Positions 49,433 to 59,148 of a stretch of 64,000 bases of DNA are shown here, piece after piece; the first letter of the stretch is position 1, and each line of letters begins with the position of its first letter. The stretch spans positions 3,181,501 to 3,245,500 of the forward strand of contig NZ_SSBQ01000002.1 in assembly GCF_004795255.1 (NCBI RefSeq), read 5' to 3'. The stretch comes from Streptomyces sp. RKND-216. GTDB lineage: Bacteria > Actinomycetota > Actinomycetes > Streptomycetales > Streptomycetaceae. The position numbers and the translations under genes are program-made. Under the pieces are notes generated by a model, which searched no databases, was not told where the DNA came from, and saw nothing but the letters and a program-made list of their open reading frames with translations.

Positions 49433-49495
49433 ATGGGCAAGCGAGACGGAACCAGCCACCATACGAACCCCGGGCAGCGGGAGGTGGCCGCATGA
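49433..49495 (+). CDS. 20-aa ORF translationally coupled to glnR
   Basis: ATG 49433 begins a 20-codon ORF ([10 protein letters not shown]...V-A-A) whose TGA overlaps the glnR ATG (ATGA). AAGGAAGGA lies 11 bases before it, a credible ribosome-binding site. The Shine-Dalgarno of glnR (GGAGG) is inside this ORF. The arrangement predicts coupling: translation of the small ORF would govern or boost GlnR synthesis. The peptide is basic and His-containing, with no known family. Confidence 0.55.
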   Translation: MGKRDGTSHHTNPGQREVAA

Positions 49496-50340
49496 GCTCC
49501 CTGCTGCTGCTCACCAACGCCCTCCAGCCCTCCGCCGAAGTCCTTCCCGCCCTGGGCCTGCTCCTGCACAACGTGCGGGTCGCCCCCGCCTCCGGGCCCG
49601 CCCTGGTCGACACCCCGGGCGCGGACGTGATCCTGATCGACGGCCGGCGCGACCTGCCGCAGGTCAAGTCGCTGTGCCAGCTCCTGCGCTCCACGGGCCC
49701 CGGATCGCCCGTGCTGCTGATCGTGACCGAGGGCGGTCTCGCCGCGGTCACCGCCGACTGGGGTGTGGACGACGTCGTACTCGACACCGCCGGGCCGGCC
49801 GAGGTGGAGGCCCGGCTGAGGCTGGCCACCGGCCGGCTCAGCGCGGCCACCGACGACAGCCCGATGGAGATCCGCAACGGCGACCTGTCCGTGGACGAGG
49901 CGACGTACAGCGCGAAGCTCAAGGGCCGGGTCCTCGACCTGACCTTCAAGGAGTTCGAGCTGCTGAAGTATCTCGCCCAGCACCCGGGCCGGGTCTTCAC
50001 CCGCGCCCAGCTCCTCCAGGAGGTCTGGGGCTACGACTACTTCGGCGGCACGCGCACCGTCGACGTGCACGTGCGGCGCCTGCGGGCGAAGCTCGGCCCC
50101 GAGCACGAGTCCCTGATCGGCACCGTCCGCAACGTCGGCTACCGCTTCGTCTCCCCCGAGAAGGGCGAGAAGTCGGTTGCCGCGAAGAAGGCGAAGGCCG
50201 AGGCCAGGGCGGTGACCGACGAGGCCGAGGAGGTCGCGAAGCGGGCGGTCGGCGACGCCCCGGAATCGGGCGCCGACCGGGACTCCGGCGGCGCCTCCGG
50301 TGACGTTCGTCGCACCGGCACGCGGTCTGCCAAGGGCTGA
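49492..50340 (+). CDS. glnR: Global nitrogen regulator GlnR
   Basis: The 282-aa OmpR-family regulator matches Streptomyces Gln[14 protein letters not shown] start, a receiver domain (~1-120) and the winged helix (~128-225) with [10 protein letters not shown] and [13 protein letters not shown]. GlnR is an orphan regulator whose receiver does not need classical phosphorylation. It activates glnA, amtB, glnII and represses ureA and others under nitrogen control. The C-terminal ~55 residues are a Lys/Ala/Glu-rich tail. GGAGG is seven bases before ATG 49492. Confidence 0.97.
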   Translation: MSSLLLLTNALQPSAEVLPALGLLLHNVRVAPASGPALVDTPGADVILIDGRRDLPQVKSLCQLLRSTGPGSPVLLIVTEGGLAAVTADWGVDDVVLDTAGPAEVEARLRLATGRLSAATDDSPMEIRNGDLSVDEATYSAKLKGRVLDLTFKEFELLKYLAQHPGRVFTRAQLLQEVWGYDYFGGTRTVDVHVRRLRAKLGPEHESLIGTVRNVGYRFVSPEKGEKSVAAKKAKAEARAVTDEAEEVAKRAVGDAPESGADRDSGGASGDVRRTGTRSAKG

Positions 50341-50364
50341 GCCATCGCACGTAGACTGACCGCC

Positions 50365-51387
50365 GTGGCCAAGGTGACGCGCGACGACGTGGCAAGACTG
50401 GCGGGTACCTCGACCGCGGTGGTCAGCTATGTGATCAACAACGGACCGCGTCCGGTGGCGCCGGCCACCAAGGAACGGGTGCTGGCCGCGATCAAGGAGC
50501 TCGGTTACCGTCCCGACCGTGTCGCCCAGGCCATGGCCTCCCGTCGCACCGACCTCATAGGTCTCATCGTTCCCGACGCCCGGCAGCCCTTCTTCGCGGA
50601 GATGGCACACGCCGTCGAGCAGGCCGCCGCCGAGCGCGGAAAGATGGTCCTCGTCGGCAACTCCGACTACCTCGACGAGCGCGAGGTCCACTACCTGCGG
50701 GCGTTCCTCGGCATGCGGGTCTCCGGCCTGATCCTCATCAGCTCCGGCCCGTCCGAACACGCCGCCACCGAGATCGACGCCTGGGACGCCCGGGTTGTGC
50801 TGCTGCACCGCCGCCCCGAGGCGATCGACGACGTGGCCGTCGTCGTCGACGACGTCGGCGGCGCCCAGCTCGCCACCCGCCACCTGCTGGAGCACGGCCA
50901 CGACTATGTCGCCTGCCTCGGCGGCGTGGACTCCACTCCCGAGAGCGGCGACCCCGTCACCGACCACGTCGAAGGCTGGTCGCGGGCGATGCGGGAGGCC
51001 GGACGCTCCGCGGAAGGACGCCTTTTCAAGGCGCCGTACAACCGCTATGACACCTACCTGCTCGCGCTCGACCTGCTCAGCGGCCCGGACCGGCCGCCCG
51101 CGGTGTTCTGCTCCACCGACGACCAGGCCTTCGGCGTGCTGCGCGCCGCACGCGAACTCGGCATCGACGTGCCGCGCGAGCTGGCCGTCGCCGGGTTCGA
51201 CGACGTGAAGGAGGCCGGCCTGTCCGACCCGCCGCTCACCACGGTCGGCTCGGACCGCGAGTCGATGGCGCGCGCGGCGGTCGACCTGGTGCTGGACGAC
51301 GGCCTGCGCGTGGCCGGCTCGCGCCGCGAACGCGTCCGCCTGTTCCCCTCCGGCCTCGTCGTCCGCCACAGCTGCGGCTGCGTGTAA
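50365..51387 (+). CDS. LacI-family transcriptional regulator
   Basis: The 340-aa protein has an N-terminal LacI HTH (residues ~5-50: [21 protein letters not shown]) and a periplasmic-binding-protein-like effector domain ([23 protein letters not shown]). It ends unusually in C-G-C-V. GTG 50365 is seven bases after a TAGACT -10 (50351-50356), so it is probably leaderless. It lies 25 bp after glnR but likely has its own promoter. Effector and target unknown. Confidence 0.9.
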   Translation: MAKVTRDDVARLAGTSTAVVSYVINNGPRPVAPATKERVLAAIKELGYRPDRVAQAMASRRTDLIGLIVPDARQPFFAEMAHAVEQAAAERGKMVLVGNSDYLDEREVHYLRAFLGMRVSGLILISSGPSEHAATEIDAWDARVVLLHRRPEAIDDVAVVVDDVGGAQLATRHLLEHGHDYVACLGGVDSTPESGDPVTDHVEGWSRAMREAGRSAEGRLFKAPYNRYDTYLLALDLLSGPDRPPAVFCSTDDQAFGVLRAARELGIDVPRELAVAGFDDVKEAGLSDPPLTTVGSDRESMARAAVDLVLDDGLRVAGSRRERVRLFPSGLVVRHSCGCV

Positions 51388-51431
51388 CCGAGCGCCGGTG
51401 CCCGCCGGGGCAGTGTTCCGCCGGCCAGTCC

Positions 51432-51998
51432 CTACGCCGCCTGCCGCTCGATGAGGCCGTGCAGCAGGGCGGCGATCGCCGGGGCCGGGTTCCACCCCGG
51501 GGTGGGCCCGGCGACCTGTGAGGCGAGCAGCCCGTCCATGAACACGAGCAGCATGTCCAGATCGCCCTCCGGGTGCCGTGAGCCGAGCTCGGCGAGCAGG
51601 GGACTCAGCCACGCGTTGACCCCGCTGCGGGCGGAACGCAGTTCGGCCCGCAGCCCCGGCGACGTCGCGACGTGGGCGAAGACGGCCTGGCGCGCCATCG
51701 TCAGCGTCCGCTCGGGGCCCGCCAGGATCTGGAGCAGGCGTCCCATACGGTCGGCGAAGCCCTCGATGGTCGAGGCTCCCGGCACCACGGGGAGCAGGGC
51801 CCACACGGCGTTCTCCCGCTCAAGCACGCGCCGGAGAACGGCGCCGAGCAGATCGTCGCGGGTCCGGTACAGGTGCGACGTGCTGCCCTCGGAGACTCCC
51901 GCCCGGGCGTCGACCTCCTGGTGCGTCAGGCTCTGCATGCCGCCGGCGGCGAGGACCTCGATCGCCGCGTCCAGAAGGAGCACTTCGCCCTGTTCCAT
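51432..51998 (-). CDS. TetR-family transcriptional regulator
   Basis: The 188-aa protein has a TetR HTH at residues ~8-55 (A-A-I-E-V-L-A-A-G-G-M-Q-S-L-T-H-Q-E-V-D-A-R-A-G-V-S) followed by a helical ligand domain. ATG 51998 has a TAGCAT -10 six bases upstream on the minus strand, so it is probably leaderless. It is divergent from the FMN reductase; an AACTTCA-GT-TGAAGTT operator (52100-52115) lies between them, so it likely represses that gene. Confidence 0.88.
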   Translation of the reverse strand: MEQGEVLLLDAAIEVLAAGGMQSLTHQEVDARAGVSEGSTSHLYRTRDDLLGAVLRRVLERENAVWALLPVVPGASTIEGFADRMGRLLQILAGPERTLTMARQAVFAHVATSPGLRAELRSARSGVNAWLSPLLAELGSRHPEGDLDMLLVFMDGLLASQVAGPTPGWNPAPAIAALLHGLIERQAA

Positions 51999-52091
51999 GC
52001 GTTCATGCTACGGAATTCGGCAATCTGGCGGGTGTGCGGTGGTCTGTGCGGGTGGCGGGAGCGTTCCCGGGGCGCGGCGGCCCAGTGGACG

Positions 52092-52120
52092 TTGACCTGA
52101 ACTTCAGTTGAAGTTGCACT
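52092..52120 (+). promoter_or_regulatory. FMN-reductase promoter overlapping TetR operator
   Basis: TTGACC (52092-52097) and TGCACT (52115-52120) are 17 bp apart. The perfect 7-bp inverted repeat AACTTCA-GT-TGAAGTT (52100-52115) fills the spacer, ideal for repression by the divergent TetR protein. Confidence 0.75.
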
Positions 52121-52187
52121 CTCGTGTGCGTCGCCCGACCAACCGGTCCGCCGCCGAGCAGGACCTGACGTGCCCTGGAGGCCTCAC

Positions 52188-52865
52188 ATGTCCCCCACCG
52201 TCCGCACCGCCCCGTCCGCCGTTCCCCATCCCGCCGCCGTTTCCCGTTCCGCCGCCGCAGCTTCCGAGCCTCGCGCGACGCGGCTCGCCGTGATCGTCGG
52301 CAGTGTCCGCGAGGGCCGCTTCGGGCCGGTCGTCGCCGAGTGGTTCGCCCGCGAGGCCGAGCGGATCGGCGGTTTCGCGACGGTCGACGTCGTCGACCTG
52401 GCGGACCACCGGCTGCCGCTGGTCTTCCCCGGCTCCGCCGGGGAGACCGACGCCGGGACGGCCCGCATCTGCGCCGCCCTGTCCCAGCGCCTGCACGCCG
52501 CCGACGCCTTCGTCGTCGTCACCCCGGAGTACAACCACAGCTTCCCAGCGTCGCTGAAGAACGCCCTCGACTGGTTCCCCACGGAATGGCAGGCCAAGCC
52601 GGTCGGCTTCGTCTCCTACGGTGGCGTGAGCGGCGGTCTGCGCGCCGTCGAGCAGCTGCGGCAGGTCTTCGCCGAACTGCACGCCGTCACCGTCCGCGAC
52701 GGGCTCAGCTTCCACAGCGCCTGGGAGCGCTTCGACGCGGACGGCCTTCCTCGCGACGCCGAGGGCACCTCCGCGGCGGCCGCCGCCATGCTCCGGCAGC
52801 TCCGGTGGTGGGCCGACGCGCTGCACGCGGCGCGCGCCCGCTCGCCGTACGGAAGCCGGGGCTGA
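52188..52865 (+). CDS. NADPH-dependent FMN reductase-like flavoprotein
   Basis: The 225-aa protein has a ~30-residue extension, then a flavodoxin-like fold: I-V-G-S-V-R-E-G-R-F-G near residue 42 (FMN phosphate loop) and T-P-E-Y-N-H-S-F-P-A-S-L-K-N-A near 125. It should reduce flavins, quinones or azo-type compounds with NAD(P)H. TGGAGG precedes ATG 52188. Control by the divergent TetR regulator suggests induction by a xenobiotic or quinone. Confidence 0.92.
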   Translation: MSPTVRTAPSAVPHPAAVSRSAAAASEPRATRLAVIVGSVREGRFGPVVAEWFAREAERIGGFATVDVVDLADHRLPLVFPGSAGETDAGTARICAALSQRLHAADAFVVVTPEYNHSFPASLKNALDWFPTEWQAKPVGFVSYGGVSGGLRAVEQLRQVFAELHAVTVRDGLSFHSAWERFDADGLPRDAEGTSAAAAAMLRQLRWWADALHAARARSPYGSRG

Positions 52866-52872
52866 CAGGCGA

Positions 52873-52906
52873 CCGCCCCGCGCCGGAGAGGTCCGGGGCG
52901 GGGCGG
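52873..52906. terminator. Terminator between FMN reductase and 5'-nucleotidase genes
   Basis: CCGCCCCG...CCGG pairs with CCGG...CGGGGCGG around AGAGGT, a ~12-bp stem with a small internal loop. It lies between the converging stops. Confidence 0.75.
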
Positions 52907-52947
52907 CCGGTGGAGCGGGTGCCGCGGGTGTGCTCAGCGCGCGCGGG

Positions 52948-54774
52948 TCACTCGACGACGGTGATCCGGTCGGCTGCCGGAGCCTGGAGCGGTTCGCTCT
53001 CGGACGAGTTGGCGGTCATGTAGTCCACCAGCACGTCCAGGTCGTTCCCGCCGACGTACGGGTTCGCGCCCTCCGCCAGGGTCGGGAAGCCGTCGCCGCC
53101 GCCGGCCAGGAAGTTGTTCACCGCCACACGGTAGGTGGCGTCCTCCTGGATCGCCTCGCCGTTCAGCCGCACCGAGTCGGCGACCACGCGGTCCGCGCCG
53201 GAGCGCGTCAGGTCGAGGGTGTAGCTGAAGCCCTCCGACACCTGGAGCACCTTCGGCGACTCGGCGTTGTCCCCGCTGACCTGCTCGCGCAGCACCTGGA
53301 GGAGCTGGGCGCCGGTCAGATCGATCATGTTCACCGTGTTGGCGAACGGCTGGACCGTGAAGCCCTCGGCGTACGTCACCACGCCGTCGCCCTCGCTGCC
53401 GGACGCCCCGTATACGAGGTCGGAGCGGATGCCGCCGGGGTTCATCAGCGCCAGGTCCGCCTCGGCGTCCAGACCCTGGGCGTGCGCGAGCTGCGCGTCG
53501 GCGATCAGATCGCCGAGCGGCGACTCCGGCGTGCTCGCGCCGCGGCCCGGGATGTCCTCGCCGATCCAGCCGACCGGGCGGTTCGCGACCGGTGCGGCCA
53601 GCTCGTTCCACCGGCCGATGAGCCGCGTCATGTCGCGCGCCTTCGGCTGTTCACGGCTCACCACGTGGTTCGCGGAGTCGACGCTGGTGCGCACGATGTC
53701 ACGGGTGCGGCGGTCGTAGGTCAGCGTGGTGTCGGTGAACAGCCGGCCGTACGAGGCGGCCGACGTCACCGTACGCGGGGCGCCCTTCGGGTCCGGGATC
53801 GTGCACGCGTACGCCTCGTGGGTGTGCCCCGTGACGAAGGCGTCGACCATCGGCGTCGTGTTCTTCGCGATCTGGGCGATCGGACCGGAGATGCCGTCGC
53901 CCGGCCCGGGGCTGTCGCAGTCGTAGTTGTACGCGTCGCCTGCCGGGGCGCCACCTTCGTGCACGAGCGCGACCACGGCGTTCACGCCGCGCCGCTTCAG
54001 CTTCTTCGCGTACCGGTCGATGGTCTCGACCTCGTCGTGGAACTCCAGGCCCTTCACGCCCTCGGCCGAGACGATGTCCGGTGTGCCCTCGAGGGTGACG
54101 CCGATGAAGCCGATCCGCACCCCGCGGTGCTTCCAGATCGTGTACGGCTCCAGGACCGGGCGACCGGTGTCCTCGTCGGTCACGTTCGCGGCCAGATACG
54201 GGAAGTCGGCGCCACGGTAGCGGCGGCCGTCGACGTAGCAGCCGTCCTCCGGGTGGCAGCCGCCGTCCTGGAGACGCGTCAGCTCGGCGATGCCCTCGTC
54301 GAACTCGTGGTTGCCGACAGAGGTGACGTCCAGATCCAGCTTGTTCATGGCCTCCACGGTCGGCTCGTCGTGGAACAGCCCCGACAGCAGCGGGCTCGCA
54401 CCCACCAGGTCGCCGGCCGCCGCGGTCACCGAGTAGCGGTGCCCCTCGCGGGCGTCGCGCAGGCTGGAGGCCAGGTACTCCACGCCGCCGGCCGGGATCT
54501 CCTTCGTGGTGCCGTCCGGCTGGAGTTCGGCCACCTCGCCGGAAGAGCCCTGCGGCGGCTCCAGGTTGCCGTGGAAGTCGTTGAACGACAGCAACTGCAC
54601 GTCGACCGTGCGGCCGTGGTGACGGCCGTGACCGTGGCCGCGGTCCGCGTCGCGGCCGTCGGGGTTCGCGGACGCCGGGATCGCGGTGGCCAGCAGGCCG
54701 GCCGCGACGGCGAACGCGGCGCCCGCCGCGGCGATTCGCCTGCGGCGGGCTCGTGGGGAGGTATTCGCTGCCAT
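52948..54774 (-). CDS. Secreted 5'-nucleotidase / UshA-like bifunctional nucleotidase
   Basis: The 608-aa precursor has a Tat-like or Sec signal peptide (R-R-R-R-I-A-A-A-G... to A-S-A). The metallophosphoesterase domain (~60-360) has F-N-D-F-H-G, G-N-H-E-F-D-E-G and G-H-T-H motifs. The C-terminal 5'-nucleotidase domain (~390-590) has N-P-G-G-I-R and N-N-F-L-A-G-G-G-D-G-F. It releases phosphate and nucleosides from extracellular nucleotides, fitting the phosphate theme. No clear PHO box was seen upstream. Confidence 0.94.
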   Translation of the reverse strand: MAANTSPRARRRRIAAAGAAFAVAAGLLATAIPASANPDGRDADRGHGHGRHHGRTVDVQLLSFNDFHGNLEPPQGSSGEVAELQPDGTTKEIPAGGVEYLASSLRDAREGHRYSVTAAAGDLVGASPLLSGLFHDEPTVEAMNKLDLDVTSVGNHEFDEGIAELTRLQDGGCHPEDGCYVDGRRYRGADFPYLAANVTDEDTGRPVLEPYTIWKHRGVRIGFIGVTLEGTPDIVSAEGVKGLEFHDEVETIDRYAKKLKRRGVNAVVALVHEGGAPAGDAYNYDCDSPGPGDGISGPIAQIAKNTTPMVDAFVTGHTHEAYACTIPDPKGAPRTVTSAASYGRLFTDTTLTYDRRTRDIVRTSVDSANHVVSREQPKARDMTRLIGRWNELAAPVANRPVGWIGEDIPGRGASTPESPLGDLIADAQLAHAQGLDAEADLALMNPGGIRSDLVYGASGSEGDGVVTYAEGFTVQPFANTVNMIDLTGAQLLQVLREQVSGDNAESPKVLQVSEGFSYTLDLTRSGADRVVADSVRLNGEAIQEDATYRVAVNNFLAGGGDGFPTLAEGANPYVGGNDLDVLVDYMTANSSESEPLQAPAADRITVVE

Positions 54775-54918
54775 CGTGCTGGGTCCCCCTCTGGGATGGG
54801 TGGGCAGGCGGAGGCAGCCTACGGTGACGCGCGTAGCGTGTCAGCGGTCGGGACGGTGACGACTCGGTACCGCTGGGGAACCCCCAGGTGGCGGCGCGTT
54901 GTCCTAGGCTCTCCCCCC

Positions 54919-55815
54919 ATGAGCGACGTGGTTGTTGTGGACGAGGTCTCGACCGAGGGCGTACGGGAGGCGCAGGACCTGATCGACGCCGCAGCCGTCA
55001 ACGACGGCCAGCCGGCCGTCTCGGAACAGGGCCGCCTGCAGTTGCGCGGGGGACGGCGCACCGGCGTACGGCATCTGCTGCTGCGCCATGAGGGCACGCT
55101 GGTCGGCTACGCCCAACTCGAGGACACCGACCCCGTCGAGGCGCCCGCCGGTGAACTCGTCGTGCACCCCGCCCACCGGGGGCGCGGCTACGGCCGCAAG
55201 CTCGGCCAGGCCCTGCTGGACGTCTCCGGCAAGCGGCTCCGCCTGTGGGCCCACGGTGGCCACCCGGCCGCCCGCCACCTCGCGCAGCTCCTCGGCCTCA
55301 CCCTCTTCCGCGAACTGAGGCAGATGCGCTGCCCGCTCGGCGCGTTCGAACGCGCCGAGCCCGCCTTCCCGGAGGGCGTGACCGTCCGCACGTTCCAGCC
55401 CGGCACCGACGACAAGGACTGGCTCGCGCTGAACGCCGCCGCGTTCGCCCACCACCCCGAACAGGGCGGCCTGACGCAGCGCGACCTCGACGACCGCAAG
55501 GGCGAACCGTGGTTCGACCCGCACGGCTTCTTCCTCGCGGTAAGCGGCGACCGGCTGGTCGGCTTCCACTGGACCAAGGTGCACAGCGCGGAACAGTTGG
55601 GTGAGGTGTACGTGGTCGGCGTCGCCCCCGACGCACAGGGCTCCGGCCTCGGCCGCGCCCTCACCTCCCTCGGTCTGCGCCACCTGGCCCGCGACCGCGG
55701 CCTCCCCACGGCCATGCTGTACGTCGATGCGGACAACGAGCCCGCCGTCGCGGTCTACGAACGTCTCGGCTTCCGCACCCACGAGACGGACCTGATGTAC
55801 CGCACGGAGTCCTGA
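54919..55815 (+). CDS. mshD: Mycothiol synthase MshD
   Basis: The 298-aa protein has two fused GNAT domains: H-P-A-H-R-G-R-G-Y-G near residue 78 and V-A-P-D-A-Q-G-S-G-L-G-R-A-L near 237, with L-W-A-H-G-G-H between. MshD acetylates cysteinyl-glucosaminyl-inositol with acetyl-CoA, the last step of mycothiol synthesis. ATG 54919 lies eight bases after a TAGGCT -10, so it is probably leaderless. mshA, the first enzyme of the pathway, lies at 61514. Confidence 0.96.
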   Translation: MSDVVVVDEVSTEGVREAQDLIDAAAVNDGQPAVSEQGRLQLRGGRRTGVRHLLLRHEGTLVGYAQLEDTDPVEAPAGELVVHPAHRGRGYGRKLGQALLDVSGKRLRLWAHGGHPAARHLAQLLGLTLFRELRQMRCPLGAFERAEPAFPEGVTVRTFQPGTDDKDWLALNAAAFAHHPEQGGLTQRDLDDRKGEPWFDPHGFFLAVSGDRLVGFHWTKVHSAEQLGEVYVVGVAPDAQGSGLGRALTSLGLRHLARDRGLPTAMLYVDADNEPAVAVYERLGFRTHETDLMYRTES

Positions 55816-55857
55816 CCGCAGGCCGGTCCGGGGTGCGGGCGGCCGGCCCGACGCCGC

Positions 55858-56421
55858 CTAGCGCGCCACGCGGTAGCGGAGATGGACGACGTTCGCGCCG
55901 AAGGTGCGGGTCTCCACGAGTTCGAGGTCCACCCGGCGCTCGTGCCGGGGGAAGAACGGAATGCCGCCGCCGACCAGCACCGGGCAGACCATCACCCGGT
56001 ACTCGTCGATCAGGTCCGAGGCGGCCGCTTCGGCGGCGAGGGTCGCCCCGCCGATCGCGACCTCGCCCTCCCCGGGCTCGGCCCGCAACCGCCCGATCTC
56101 CTCCGCCAGGCCGCCGGAGGCCAGGCGGGCGTTGCCCTGCACCGCCGACAGCGTGCGGGAGAACACCACCTTGGGCAGCGGCTTCCAGAGCGCGGTCCAC
56201 TCGCGCGTCGGTGCGTCCAGAGAGGGATCCTCGTCGGCGGTCTCCCAGTACAGCATCGTCTCGTACAGCCGCCGTCCCATCACGTGGACGCCGACCCCCC
56301 GGATCTCGTCGATCCAGAAGCGGAAGACCTCCTCGTCGGGGCCGGTCCAGTCGAAGTCGCCGTCCGGCCCGACGATGTAGCCGTCGAGCGAGACGTTCAT
56401 CGAAAAGGTCACCTTGCGCAT
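55858..56421 (-). CDS. Dihydrofolate reductase/RibD C-terminal family protein
   Basis: The 187-aa protein has the RibD_C fold: [10 protein letters not shown] near residue 11, [19 protein letters not shown] and G-G-A-T-L-A. Such stand-alone proteins are NADPH-dependent reductases of unknown substrate. ATG 56421. It is divergent from ppk across ~300 bp. Confidence 0.88.
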   Translation of the reverse strand: MRKVTFSMNVSLDGYIVGPDGDFDWTGPDEEVFRFWIDEIRGVGVHVMGRRLYETMLYWETADEDPSLDAPTREWTALWKPLPKVVFSRTLSAVQGNARLASGGLAEEIGRLRAEPGEGEVAIGGATLAAEAAASDLIDEYRVMVCPVLVGGGIPFFPRHERRVDLELVETRTFGANVVHLRYRVAR

Positions 56422-56724
56422 GGGAAGGCCTCCCTTCGTCACGGGTTCGACAGTACGACCGCCGACGGCCGCCGGACTCATCGCGGCGCGCGGGCCCCGA
56501 CCGTACGGAGGAGGCGGCTCCGGCTCCGGGCGCGGCCGGAGGGCGCCGCGCGCGGCGGGCCGCATGTCGGCTGGGGGCCACGTGCGCGTAACCGGCGATT
56601 CACGCACGCTTGCGAGCATCGCGGAATGCAGCACGCCGCCCGCTCCCGTCGCCGCGCCGGTGCTCCCGCCCCGGTGCCGGCCGTCGCCGCGCCCGCCACG
56701 GCGCGCACGCGGAACAATGGGGGC
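56422..56724. promoter_or_regulatory. ppk/RibD-like divergent control region
   Basis: No gene is supported here. AACAAT (56713-56718), six bases before the ppk ATG, could be a -10 giving a leaderless message. ATTCAC about 130 bp upstream (around 56599) resembles half a PHO box but has no clean second repeat, so PhoP control of ppk is not evident by eye. Confidence 0.4.
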
Positions 56725-59061
56725 ATGAGTGAGCCAGCCGCCGCAGGACCAGGACGCCCGCACCCGCCGCACACCGTGGCCGCCGCACGGCGCGGCGACA
56801 CCGTCGAGGCGCCGCTCACCGGCGGGGGCGCTGCGGCGCAGCCCACCGCTCCCGCCCCGCAACCCTCCGTCGGCTCCATCGCCGCGCACCGCCCGCACGC
56901 CGTGGGCGCCGGCTCTCCCGCCCTCGACCCGGACCTCGACTCCGACCCGGACTCCTACGAGCCGGGCCACGGCCCGGACGCCGAGGCGCCGGACCTGCCC
57001 GCGGACCGCTTCCTGGATCGCGAGCGCAGCTGGCTGGCCTTCAACGAGCGGGTCCTGGAGCTCGCCGAGGACCCGGACACCCCGCTCCTCGAACGGGCCA
57101 ACTTCCTGGCGATCTTCGCCGGGAACCTCGACGAGTTCTTCATGGTCCGCGTCGCCGGCCTCAAGCGCCGCATCGCGACCGGCGTGGCGACCCGTTCCGC
57201 CTCCGGGCTCCAGCCGCGCGAAGTGCTGGAGGGCATCTGGACCCGGTCCCGCGAGCTCATGGCCCGGCACGCGGCCTGCTTCCAGCAGGACATCGCCCCG
57301 GCCCTCGCCGACGAGGGCCTGCACCTGATCCGCTGGCCGGACCTGACGGAGAAGGAGCAGGCCCGCCTGTTCACCCTCTTCCGCCAGCAGATCTACCCCG
57401 TGCTGACCCCACTCGCCGTCGACCCGGCGCACCCCTTCCCCTACATCTCGGGGCTGTCCCTGAACCTGGCCGTCGTCGTCCGCAACCCCGTCAGCGGCCA
57501 CAACCACTTCGCCCGGGTGAAGGTCCCGCCGCTCCTCTCCCGCTTCCTGGAGGCGGGACCGCAGCGGTACGTCCCCCTCGAAGACGTGATCGCCGCGCAC
57601 CTGGAGGAGCTCTTCCCGGGCATGGAGGTCCTCGCCCACCACATGTTCCGCGTCACCCGCAACGAGGACCTGGAGGTCGAGGAAGACGACGCCGAGAACC
57701 TGCTGCAGGCACTGGAGAAGGAGCTGATGCGGCGGCGCTTCGGGCCGCCCGTCAGGCTGGAGGTCGAGGAGTCCATCGACCCGTACGTGCTCGACCTCCT
57801 CGTCCGAGAGCTGAAGGTGAGCGAGGCCGAGGTCTACCCGCTGCCCGGTCCGCTGGACCTCACCGGGCTGGGCGGAGTCGCCGCCGCGATGGAGCGCCCC
57901 GACCTGAAGTACCGCAAGTTCGTCGCCGGTACGCACCGCGACCTGGCCGAGGTGGAGTCCGCGTCGGCCCCCGACGTGTTCGCGGCCCTCCGGGAGCGCG
58001 ACGTCCTGCTGCACCACCCGTACGACTCCTTCTCCACCTCCGTGCAGGCGTTCCTGGAGCAGGCCGCCGCCGACCCGGACGTACTCGCGATCAAGCAGAC
58101 GCTGTACCGCACGTCGGGCGACTCCCCGATAGTGGACGCCCTGATCGACGCCGCCGAGTCCGGCAAGCAGGTCCTCGTCCTCGTGGAGCTGAAGGCCCGC
58201 TTCGACGAGCAGGCCAACATCAAGTGGGCGCGCAAGCTGGAGGAGGCAGGCTGCCACGTCGTCTACGGACTGGTCGGCCTGAAGACCCACTGCAAGCTGT
58301 CACTCGTCGTCCGCCAGGAGGGCGAGACGCTGCGCCGCTACGCGCACGTCGGCACGGGCAACTACCACCCCAAGACGGCCCGCCTGTACGAGGACCTGGG
58401 CCTGCTGACCGCCGACCCGCAGGTCGGCGCGGACCTCTCCGACCTCTTCAACCGCCTCAGCGGCTACTCGCGCCGCGCCACCTACCGGCGGCTGCTGGTC
58501 GCCCCGCTCTCGCTGCGCGACGGCCTGGTCTCCCGCGTCCACCGGGAGATCGCCCACCACGAGGCCGGGCAGCCCACCGGTATCAGGATCAAGGTCAACT
58601 CGATGGTCGACGAGACCGTGATCGACGCGCTGTACCGCGCCTCGCAGGCGGGCGTGCCGGTGGACGTGTGGGTGCGCGGCATCTGCGCCCTGCGGCCCGG
58701 CGTGCCCGGGCTGAGCGACCGGATACGTGTGCGCAGCGTGCTCGGACGGTTCCTCGAACACTCCCGCGTGTTCGCCTTCGAGAACGGCGGCGAGCCGGAG
58801 GTGTGGCTCGGCAGCGCCGACATGATGCACCGCAACCTCGACCGGCGCATCGAGGCCATGGTGCGGGTCACCGACCCCGGCCACCGGGCCTCGCTGACGC
58901 GGCTGCTGGACAGCGGCACGGCGGACGGCACCGCGTCCTGGCACCTCGGCTCCGACGGGGAATGGACGCGGGTCGCCCACGACGGCGAGGGACAGCCGCT
59001 GCGGAACATCCAGGAAATGCTCATCGACGCGCGGAGACGGCGACGTGCCCCGACGACCTGA
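56725..59061 (+). CDS. ppk: Polyphosphate kinase
   Basis: The 778-aa protein has a ~90-residue disordered actinobacterial N-terminal extension, then PPK1 domains N ([13 protein letters not shown]), head, C1 and C2. His522 in G-L-K-T-H-C-K-L corresponds to the phosphorylated His435 of E. coli Ppk; [10 protein letters not shown] follows. It polymerises the gamma-phosphate of ATP into polyphosphate, reversibly. ATG 56725. CHAD, which binds polyphosphate, follows after 87 bp on the same strand. Confidence 0.97.
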   Translation: MSEPAAAGPGRPHPPHTVAAARRGDTVEAPLTGGGAAAQPTAPAPQPSVGSIAAHRPHAVGAGSPALDPDLDSDPDSYEPGHGPDAEAPDLPADRFLDRERSWLAFNERVLELAEDPDTPLLERANFLAIFAGNLDEFFMVRVAGLKRRIATGVATRSASGLQPREVLEGIWTRSRELMARHAACFQQDIAPALADEGLHLIRWPDLTEKEQARLFTLFRQQIYPVLTPLAVDPAHPFPYISGLSLNLAVVVRNPVSGHNHFARVKVPPLLSRFLEAGPQRYVPLEDVIAAHLEELFPGMEVLAHHMFRVTRNEDLEVEEDDAENLLQALEKELMRRRFGPPVRLEVEESIDPYVLDLLVRELKVSEAEVYPLPGPLDLTGLGGVAAAMERPDLKYRKFVAGTHRDLAEVESASAPDVFAALRERDVLLHHPYDSFSTSVQAFLEQAAADPDVLAIKQTLYRTSGDSPIVDALIDAAESGKQVLVLVELKARFDEQANIKWARKLEEAGCHVVYGLVGLKTHCKLSLVVRQEGETLRRYAHVGTGNYHPKTARLYEDLGLLTADPQVGADLSDLFNRLSGYSRRATYRRLLVAPLSLRDGLVSRVHREIAHHEAGQPTGIRIKVNSMVDETVIDALYRASQAGVPVDVWVRGICALRPGVPGLSDRIRVRSVLGRFLEHSRVFAFENGGEPEVWLGSADMMHRNLDRRIEAMVRVTDPGHRASLTRLLDSGTADGTASWHLGSDGEWTRVAHDGEGQPLRNIQEMLIDARRRRRAPTT

Positions 59062-59148
59062 CCGTCCGCCGCTCCGCCCCCTCGGCGGGGGCGGTACAGC
59101 GGCGCGCAGGACGTCGTCGCCCGCCCCGCGCCACCAGGGGGGAACGCC

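Noticed and set aside
49282..49491. N-terminal extension of glnR to 49282
   Set aside because: GlnR proteins begin M-S-S-L-L-L-L; the ATG at 49492 has a good ribosome-binding site and the extension is low-complexity.
56422..58290. Minus-strand extension of the RibD-like gene to 810 codons
   Set aside because: The real product starts at 56421 with a normal RibD-like N-terminus; the rest is antisense to ppk.
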